This document shows positions 56,401-64,000 of a stretch of 64,000 nt of DNA, one piece after another (positions within the stretch are counted from its first letter, which is position 1; every line of letters starts with the position of its first letter). A program made the position numbers and the translations under genes. The notes under the pieces were generated by a model. The model searched no databases. It was given only the letters and a program-made list of their open reading frames with translations, and was not told where the DNA came from. The stretch is from positions 73,771,802 to 73,835,801 of the forward strand of contig NC_090245.1 in NCBI RefSeq assembly GCF_037325665.1. The letters are read 5' to 3'. This stretch comes from Littorina saxatilis. Lineage: Eukaryota > Mollusca > Gastropoda > Littorinimorpha > Littorinidae.

Positions 56401-58556
56401 GACATTGGAAACCAACTAATCACAGTCGTAAGGGTAACACGTTTACAATTTTTTCTCTCGTGCAACTGACAAAAGTCTGAGGCGACATCACGTGACTTAC
56501 TGATCATTGGTGTCGTCATCACCTGGTTACAGTCGTCCCACTGTGACATAGGCTCTACGCATGCGTGACCCACATTAGACCAGATCCTGGTATCGTTACA
56601 TTGGATCGTCCAATACCGCTTGCCCTGGAAAATAAGATAAGAAATAAGAAAATTAGCAATTGAGCAAGTAGTCCATCCAAAACTGAACTAATTGTGATCT
56701 GTGAAAAACAGGGCTTGATCAACAATTCGGACCACCCTCTATTAAATTTCACCACCAATTTCCTTCATTTGCAAGAAACTGACATGCTTTTCTTCTTTAA
56801 ATAAGTGTACTTGTTTAATTTGGCCAGGACACAACATTTCAGTCTCGAGCATATAACGAATCATAAAGCAGAATGCCGGGGTAAAGCTGAACGCGTTACA
56901 CCGGCCGACCAACCAGCAGACAGACAGACAGACAGACAGACATACAGACAGACAGACAGCCAGCCAGCCAGCCAGACAGGCAGCCACACATACAATAAAT
57001 AAGTGCAGGATGCAGTACTCGCATGCTGCGATGCGCTTGTGAGTGTATGGCATGGCAGTTGCAACTGTCGAGAAAAGCCCAGCCAAATAAATATCTAGTA
57101 GGGCTTAGAGAAACGAACATCAGGCAACGGTCGTTGGTTGGCTCTCTCCAAAGCCTTTCCAGTGAAATAAAATTGTTTCAAATTGTTCAGCGCCTGCAGG
57201 TAATTTTCAAATGTTGAAAGCATTTAAATGATGATATTTAAAACGTGTCCTGAACAGATCCGTGCCAGTCGACATTTCAGACGACCAGCATCACATGGGG
57301 GAAAAATAGGAAAAAAACAGACCAGGGCATTGTCCATCCCACAATAATATGATTCACATCGACAGTCAAGGACTAGATAGACAGCCAAAGTCTGGACCTA
57401 GTGTATGAGGGAGGGACTTCTCTAACTAGACAGGGGAACAGTGACTGGCCAGGTAGTGGGTCTGGCGGTAAGCCCCCCCCTCCCTTCCATGCTAAGCTGT
57501 TGAAATTTAGCATTTGAAAGGGCTATGTTGGTCTATCCTTCAGAAAAAAATACTGGTACGTTTCCCAGATAAAGAAGGGGGGGGGGGGGGGGCTGAGGTG
57601 CACGAGAAAGTTACCACCACGGAGCCGGATTGGTTGAAATCACACACACCTCAGTTTGAACCAATCCGACCCCGCGGCTGGCTCCCGTTGGGGTGGTAAC
57701 TTTTTCGTGCACCTGATCCCAGGAACTCCCTTAAGATCCAGCCGTGCAGTCTATGAAGTAAAATCTCTACATAAGTGCCAAAGAAACTGGCATGACAAAA
57801 ACCGGACCTGGACGCAGAAGTGGACCTTGGCACAGTCCTGTCCGTCACGTGTCCACTCTGTTGTCCAGGGGTCCTTGCACCCCGGGTCAGCCCCAAAAGT
57901 GTCTTCCTCCTGTCCCGTTGCTGTGGCGACCATCACCAGCATCCACACAGCCAGGCAGGCCGATGCCAGGAAGACCAGGTTCTGCGGGGTGCTGTTTGTA
58001 ACGAAAAGATGGCCGAAAACTGTTATTGCCACTGTGAACAAGAAACTATGCCTGGGGTTGTGCAAACGGGAAAGTGCTGTGGTGGGTGGGACCCATGCCC
58101 TGGTTCGAATAAGTTGAATTTTCAGACGACTATCAACTTCAATGAATCGGTACCAGCGCTTAATTGGTTTTTGCCCAGTTGATTGCTTTTTCAAAAGCAG
58201 CTGCTACGTACTTCCAAAGATAGTTCAACGACCCGCAAAGCTTTCATATTTGGGAGAAAAAACAAAACGCGCATCTTAATAATTAAGCCAGGCATAAAGA
58301 AAAACGTAGGACATTTTGTTCAATACGGTTGAATTTTTATTTATCTATTGATCATTAAGCCATCGCTCACGTAAGACTTTTCAGGATTTCTCTGCCACGT
58401 AAGGTTTGCGACGAAGTCCACAAAAGGGTATACGAACATTTGTGAAAATGATTAAATTTGCAATCATGCAAAGAATAATTTCGAGAATCACTAAGAACAT
58501 TACTGAATGATAATGATGATGATAAAAGAAGATACATACCTGAATTTTCTTTGCAT
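53239..58556 (-). CDS. second secreted three-domain chitin-binding protein, complete model
   Basis: I read five coding exons: 58556-58540, 57991-57808, 56624-56501, 55989-55780 and 53453-53239. They sum to 750 nt, 249 residues plus TAA. A tiny 17-nt first exon (MQRKF, phase 2) joins to a signal peptide (LVFLASACLAVWMLVMV), cleaved around residue 32. Three ChtBD2 domains have cysteines at 44-99, 113-167 and 189-241. The phases of exons 3 to 5 match those of gene 1, and the last exon ends CGDRP as gene 1 ends CGDRG, so they are paralogues. The weakest point is the donor of exon 2 (CAG|GTCCGG). A secreted chitin-binding matrix or gut-lining protein is inferred. Confidence 0.8.
53825..53905 (-). 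pseudogene. relic of a duplicated domain-2 exon edge
   Basis: gaccaccactcg, acttactgataac and tgtgatatc match the domain-2 exon end and its GTAAGT donor (gaccacccctcg, acttactgataac, gatgtggtc). It lies in the intron between exons 4 and 5. A second scrap (gtttgtgcactcttc) is at 54060-54075. Confidence 0.55.
54251..55417 (-). mobile_element. ~870-bp interspersed element, copy 8 (with MITE inside)
   Basis: Minus-strand copy in intron 4 of chitin-binding gene 2. It is full length once the nested MITE is set aside. Confidence 0.8.
54267..54562. mobile_element. MITE with ~30-bp inverted ends, copy B, nested
   Basis: Same family as 12209-12499. It is inserted in the tail of copy 8 of the ~870-bp element, separating gcgcgtaagg from aaggcgaaaatac. 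Confidence 0.8.
55418..55779. other. intron 4, nothing recognised
   Basis: A C-rich run (ccccccccccttcccccggcccc) is at 55609-55632. No coding frame. Confidence 0.35.
55780..55989 (-). CDS. chitin-binding gene 2: domain 2 exon
   Basis: The acceptor is TTTTTTACAG and the donor GTAAGT, phase 1-1. The GNNPDP-NC and NNTCE motifs match exon 3 of gene 1. Confidence 0.85.
55990..56500. other. intron 3, nothing recognised
   Basis: No supported feature. Confidence 0.35.
56501..56624 (-). CDS. chitin-binding gene 2: second half of domain 1
   Basis: The acceptor is TTTTCCAG. Residues 68-108, C76, C89 and C99, then GTAAGT in phase 1. In gene 1 the equivalent intron lies nearer the N-terminus, so the position of this intron has shifted or is new. 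Confidence 0.75.
56625..57593. other. intron 2, mostly unrecognised
   Basis: It contains an (ACAG)n/(CCAG)n microsatellite at 56917-56982 and a G-run at 57576-57592. Confidence 0.5.
57594..57716. mobile_element. 122-bp palindromic MITE
   Basis: The ends are aggtgcacgagaaagttacc and its near inverse ggtaactttttcgtgcacct. Inner arms include ggattggtt and aaccaatcc. The cacgagaaa/tttcgtg motif recalls the 4.7-kb family. Confidence 0.75.
57808..57991 (-). CDS. chitin-binding gene 2: signal peptide and first half of domain 1
   Basis: The acceptor is TTACAAACAG. It encodes residues 7-67 with C44, C59 and C65. It ends in phase 0 at a weak donor (GTCCGG). Confidence 0.7.
58540..58556 (-). CDS. chitin-binding gene 2: 17-nt start exon
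   Basis: ATGCAAAGAAAATTCAG followed by GTATGT. It is chosen because the next exon opens in the needed phase, has no suitable ATG ahead of the signal peptide, and has an acceptor at 57992. Confidence 0.55.
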
Positions 58557-60300
58557 TTTGACTGATGTGTAGACCTTTATGCCGCTAATTATGTGTGCAC
58601 GAGGTCCCCCCTCGAAGAGAAGAATAACCGAGTGCTCAGACAGGGTAACGATGACCCAATGAGCTATGTTTGCAGAAACAGTCCAGGAACTTGAGAGGAG
58701 TTCTAGAATTCGGCTGTTGCAACGATTATGCTGAACGTAAGTACTGACGCTTAAGCTACACGGGACTTTTGTTGTTCTTAGTTGTCAAGGAAAAAATCGT
58801 CCTTTCACTACACTCATATTTTATTCTATGTCCCTTTCCACTCACAGATTAAGGTATCGGAGAATATCTCACAACGAAGGATACATAAACCTATGATAAC
58901 TTGAGAAATATATATAAAAAAATGAAAATTCAGTCTGCTATTTCGCAAGTCTCGGGTAATAATTAGTAATCGGTACGGCGTTCAGGACAAGAACTGCGAT
59001 GTCTCAGTCTCCGATGCAGTCTTTCCTGGTTCTTGACCACTTTGTTTGGAGACAGGGAGTTTTATACGAGTAGGGAATGCACTCCCCCTTCTGACGCAGA
59101 CTCCCTAACTCGGCACCGAAAGCTAGTGGCGCTAGGATCACTGTAAGCCCCTCCTTTCATATTCCAGCGCATCTCCAGTAGACCGACGAACGCGGGTTGA
59201 CACAAACGAATCACGCAGCCATACACGCTGTTCTGCTCCATACATCTCCTCAGTTTTGTGCAGGTGGAACAGGCAGCAGCGACGGAATGACCATCAGGCC
59301 GGATTGCTCACAAAACGCTCTTCACCCAACAGACGGCGTTTGGAAAAGGGGAAAAGCGCAGTCGCCCTCAAAAGTGAGAAACAGTTTTTGGTACAAAAAC
59401 TCAAAGCGCTTGCTCTCTGTCCTTCCCCTTTGCTGTCTGTGGCCTGTCCTCTCTGACCTGCTGACTTGTTGACTGGTCAGCTTTTTGTGGATGTGTTTGA
59501 GACACGACAACGGTTTTTTTTCTTCTCTCGGCTGCACTGGACATGCATGGCTTTGCGGGCGGGGACGCCATTAGTTGTTTGAGACGACAGGGTGTCCATG
59601 AGTTCGCTGAGCTTTCAGACCACAGCAGTCATGGACCCTTTCTGACTTCTGGCGATAACATGCTCTGGTCCTCTGAGAACATTTGCATTATAAGACACAC
59701 AGTAGCTTAACTAAATACTTTTGCCTGTGTATGTATCAAAACAGAAATTATTGTGTGTGTTTTTTTTTGCTGTGGAAATGTCCCTTTTATTTGTGTTTGA
59801 CAAGCAATAGTTCCGAGAAGCCATCCACACATTGCTCCACCCACGCACGCTCCAAACACAAGGCTATGCGTCTGCCCGTCCGGCCGTTTGTCCAACCGTT
59901 CATGTATTCATCCATCCATCCATTCATTCATTACTAATGCTTTAGGTCTAAATACTCGTTACCAAATATAAATACATAGACGAGAAATACATGTATGTGT
60001 CAATTGGTCTTTCGTTTGAAAAGATGCCGTTTATATCGAAGAAATATCAAAAGAAGTTATTTGTGTAAAATGCGAAACCATCCGAGCTTTTATGGCCCAG
60101 GTCATGAAATCAGTTATAACACTTAAAATATGGGTTGTGTTCACGAATGTAATATCATGTATTGTTTGTTATTTTGATCCTTTAAATTGCGAACAACACA
60201 AACTAAAAGGTACATTTTTTCGATCTTTACAGTTTCTGATTTTGATATCTGCAGTTAGTTTACATTTACTCCTTAAGAAAAATATTCTGCTTCAGGTTTG
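58557..60300. other. 5' region of chitin-binding gene 2 and intergenic
   Basis: No coding frame is supported. A (cat)n/(cca)n tract is at 59905-59930. Confidence 0.35.
59060..59066 (-). promoter_or_regulatory. candidate TATA box of chitin-binding gene 2
   Basis: TATAAAA on the minus strand about 500 bases before the start ATG. An AT-rich tatatata at 58897-58914 is an alternative. Confidence 0.35.
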
Positions 60301-60379
60301 TAAATCCTTGATTAATCTGCTTCGTAATTAAAACATAAGTTGGAGGTATCACACGGACACACACGAGGGAGACACAACG

Positions 60380-60490
60380 AAGGAAAAGAAACCGTGATGG
60401 TGAGAAAGACGTAGGAGGAGGGAGAGGGGGGGGGGAGGGGGGAGAGGGAGAGGGAGAGGACAAGGAGGAGGAGGAGGAGGAGGAGAATAC
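60380..60490. repeat. purine-rich (GGA)n tract
   Basis: gga/ggag repeats at 60410-60485. Confidence 0.9.
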
Positions 60491-60832
60491 TAACTTGTGA
60501 AGACGTGATGTTAGCGATACCGAGACCCACAGACAACATGCTGTTTTCAAACAGCAGCTTTCGTTTGTGGAGCTTTTGTTTTGTTATTGTTGTGTTCTCA
60601 AACAATGACCCGAATAATAACTGAAGCCAACGTGAGTGCTGTTCACATTTTGTTCAATAAAAAAAATCATCACTGTTAATAAAATTATGTTATAGGCTGA
60701 TTTTCTTTTCTTTGTTCTCTCTAACAACCACTCAAATCAAGTAATACAACAACAGTTACGAGTCAATTCTAATCTGCATGGCAGCTTGCTTTTCCCATCT
60801 TATCCTTATCTACTTTCTCAAAAAAGATTGAA

Positions 60833-61656
<824 letters not shown>

Positions 61657-62190
61657 AAAAGGAAGAAAAGAAAGGTTAGTGAATTGAACATTCAGCTATT
61701 GCAAAAACGAAAAATGTACTAGTAGGTCGTTCTAGTGGTCTGGGAAATGAAAGAACAAACAATTAATAATGAGATAAGAAGATAGAAGAAACGACAACAA
61801 ACTGGTTGACTGTCATTTTATGTTCATTATCTGAGTATTATTTTTGTTTGTCTGCCCAGTTCAAATACCAAAATGAAGACGTACGAGGATTGCACGTTCC
61901 AATTACTATCCTAACTTGTTTTTATGATTCTTAATTTTGAAACGTTAGCTGCTTGTGCACACCCATGACTCTCTTCCCACACTGTGTTAAGAAAATTTTC
62001 TTCCCGACGCTTCCGTCATCTGCTTCAGGGGAAATTCAAAGAGGTTGGTGAAGCTATTTATCTCTATAAATGAAGTATTACGAAGTGTTGCACATCGAGA
62101 TAGGTCAGGTTAGTTCTGTTAGTGTCTATACTTAATGCCAATGGGTTTTTCGGGTTTGTATTTCGCGTATTTTACCCGTGAATCGGCCGA
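61657..62190. other. intergenic, nothing recognised
   Basis: No supported gene. Confidence 0.35.
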
Positions 62191-62262
62191 ATGACGGACC
62201 CGTCGCTGCACAGCTGCAAAGTTTGTCGCTTCGAGCGCAAAATCGTGAGGAAAACGCGTCTT
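62191..62262 (+). CDS. possible first exon of a plus-strand gene (CxxC motif)
   Basis: ATG ACG GAC leads 24 codons, MTDPSLHSCKVCRFERKIVR and so on, ending at a consensus GTAAGT. The surrounding sequence is CpG-rich for this window. A C-x2-C start of a zinc finger is plausible. No downstream exon is convincing. Confidence 0.3.
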
Positions 62263-62696
62263 GTAAGTAATGCTAATACATTCTACCAAAACCTAAACAT
62301 GTCTGCACCAATCCTGCCAAGTGTCGTAGTTGTAGTCCCCCGCAAACAGCTGTAATCGTAAGAAGAATGTGATCATTCCTGCAGATTTGTGTGTCGTGCA
62401 CCCGATTTGGCCGAATTTTAGCGTGTCGTACACCCGCTGTGACGTTTTTCACGTCGTGACGTCCACCCGATGCTCACGTTCTGTGTCGTCTCTCCGATCG
62501 TGCACTTACCTTTTGCACATGACCTTTCTCACTTGTTACATTGTGTCATCCCCCATACATAAACACGAATTACATGTATAACTTTGTTCTTTTGTATTCT
62601 GACTGGCATGGAGTCATTTTCAGACACAGTCATGGAGATGACAATAGCCGGATCTTACCACCAATGAGGATAAAGACACCTTGGTACGGTAAGTAC

Positions 62697-62890
62697 TCTT
62701 AGTCTCGCTTACCTTTCAACCATTGCAAAGGGGTGTTGGGGCAGGAATAAAGTTATCTTCCATCCAGGCCCCACAGTTGGGTTGACATGACAGTCTAGGG
62801 TAGATACACTGCACTGTGCGATGCAGGTAGCTGGTATGCCCCTGTCCAAATGGATCTTTAAACATCTTACAGAAGTTACACTGATTATAA
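62697..62890 (-). CDS. possible cysteine-rich exon, unrecognised
   Basis: After an acceptor-like TTATAATCAG the minus frame reads CNFCKMFKDPFGQGHTSYL and later CIYPRLSCQPNCGAWMED, ending in TGA. A donor-like GTAAGC follows. The even cysteine spacing suggests a real or former exon, but no family is recognised. Confidence 0.25.
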
Positions 62891-62909
62891 ACAAAGAGAT
62901 TTTTGACTC

Positions 62910-63520
62910 ACATGCGAAGCAAAAGTGAGTCTATGTACTCAGCCTAGTCGTCCGTCCCTCCGTCCGGCCGTCTGTCCCAAAAACTTAAACGTTGGATTTT
63001 TTCTCAGCCGCTATGAAGTCTATCAGCGCCAAATGTGGCATGATGGTGTATGATGACAAGACCTTAAAAAAACATACATAGTGACTTGACCTTGCTTCAA
63101 GGTCAAGGTCACGGGCCTTTAAAAACAGTTATTTTTCACATTTTTCCAATTTTCTCCCAAGTTTTTGAAAATGTCGACCCGAGCTACAAGTGGTATATAG
63201 GGCATAGTGAGCCCTATCTTTTGATACCAGTTTGGTTGACCTTGCTTCAAGGTCAAGGTCATTTTGACCCCTCTGAAATGTGTCCAAAACGTGACTTTAC
63301 CACTAAATGACAATGTCTCTTGGTAGAAAGTGCCAATAAACACCAATGTGCTTCCTATCTGTTGAATTGATAGCCATGTCTTGTGTGACCTTGACCTGGA
63401 GTCAAGGTCATGTGGTGTATTTTGGGTACAAACATGTGTAAAATAGTTCTGAATGTATGGTGTCATTGCCAGTTCAGTTGTTTGACTTTTAATATCACCT
63501 GAAGGTCAAGGTCATTTAAA
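62910..63520. repeat. repeat with periodic TCAAGGTCAAGGTCA motifs
   Basis: It opens gcaaaagtgagtctatgtac and a cgtccgtccctccgtccgg run. Then four aaggtcaaggtca-type blocks occur about every 148 bp. The family is seen widely in molluscs (recalled). Confidence 0.6.
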
Positions 63521-63529
63521 GGTGCATAC

Positions 63530-64000
63530 TCAAGTAGATGCAGACATTGGACAGCCTTTCGCCACATGGCGGCGTAGCTGTTCACGGTGCTTGAAGTGTG
63601 CAAAACACACCTTACAAGAACACCCTGCCCGTGTGTGATGGTAACGGACATGGTCACTCAGAAACCTTTTTAGTGCAAAGGTCTTGCCACACTGGGTGCA
63701 GGCCACCTCTTTTGGTTTCCCTTTGCACACATGCTTTGAGGGGTACAAGCTTTTAGGACTTGCATAAGATCTGCCGCATGAATCACATGAATAAGGCTTA
63801 ATCTTGTCATGCTTCACGTTGCGGTGTGACGTCAGATCAATTTTTTGTGTGAACTTTTTGTCACATATGGTGCATTCATGATTTGTTTTTCCTTCACCAT
63901 GGCATGATCAAAGCGCTGATGAGCCCACAAGGTGCAGTAATGCTTGTAAGTTTTACCACACTCGTGGCACTGGTGCACTGACTTGTCAGCCGAGGCCTCC
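63530..64000 (-). CDS. C2H2 zinc-finger protein, C-terminal part (runs off the window)
   Basis: Five fingers are visible: CHEC-x12-HQRFDH, CTIC-x12-HRNVKH, CDSC (degenerate second His), CTQC-x12-HVRYHH and CKVC ending in a C2HC-like HVAKGC. It ends PMSAST with TGA. Between the first and second fingers (near 63895-63905) the frame shifts by one base; this may be a sequencing error, a short intron or decay. DNA binding is inferred from the fingers. Confidence 0.65.

Noticed and set aside
56742-57120. Cys-Leu-Ser-Val repeat proteins
   Set aside because: Translations of an (ACAG)n/(CCAG)n microsatellite in an intron.

Overview
The window looks like a repeat-rich animal genome, most likely a marine mollusc and probably a gastropod. 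The evidence is spliced genes with GT-AG introns, peritrophin-type chitin-binding genes, STAND-ankyrin receptors, and interspersed repeats of kinds common in molluscan DNA. The species call is inference from repeat style, not proof. There is no sign of operons, plasmids or CRISPR.

Every host gene I can support lies on the minus strand. (1) 1289-9824 is a four-exon gene for a secreted 225-residue protein with three chitin-binding (ChtBD2) domains; a TATA box and a 5' UTR exon lie near 10.8 kb. (2) 16757-26660 is a four-exon gene for a 1211-residue protein with a short glycine-rich N-terminus, a STAND-type NTPase and 26 ankyrin repeats. (3) 33132-36992 is a close duplicate of the last two exons of gene 2, with one in-frame stop. 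(4) 46800-48959 is a DUF3504/Crypton-type tyrosine recombinase gene split by a transposable element. (5) 53239-58556 is a five-exon paralogue of gene 1 (249 residues, three ChtBD2 domains). (6) From 63530 to the window end is the 3' part of a C2H2 zinc-finger gene.

The rest is mostly mobile and repeated DNA. It includes nine copies of an ~870 bp interspersed element, three TTAA-flanked foldback elements, several other MITE-like elements, a SINE-like insertion with target duplication, a LINE reverse-transcriptase fragment, a gag-only LTR element with near-identical LTRs, two segmental duplications (16.3-22.4 with 33.0-38.8 kb; 29.9-32.9 with 51.4-53.0 kb), a 19-bp minisatellite and many microsatellites.

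One theme recurs: the edges of host exons have been copied in tandem into neighbouring introns or 3' flanks. It is seen at the donor of exon 3 of gene 1, the 3' end of gene 2, and the last exon and an inner exon of gene 5. The segmental duplicates also show reciprocal filled and empty TTAA sites, so the foldback family moved after the duplication. The STAND-ankyrin pair is the most interesting host locus: a candidate pattern-recognition or cell-death receptor family in mid-duplication, with a possible RHIM-like motif at its N-terminus.
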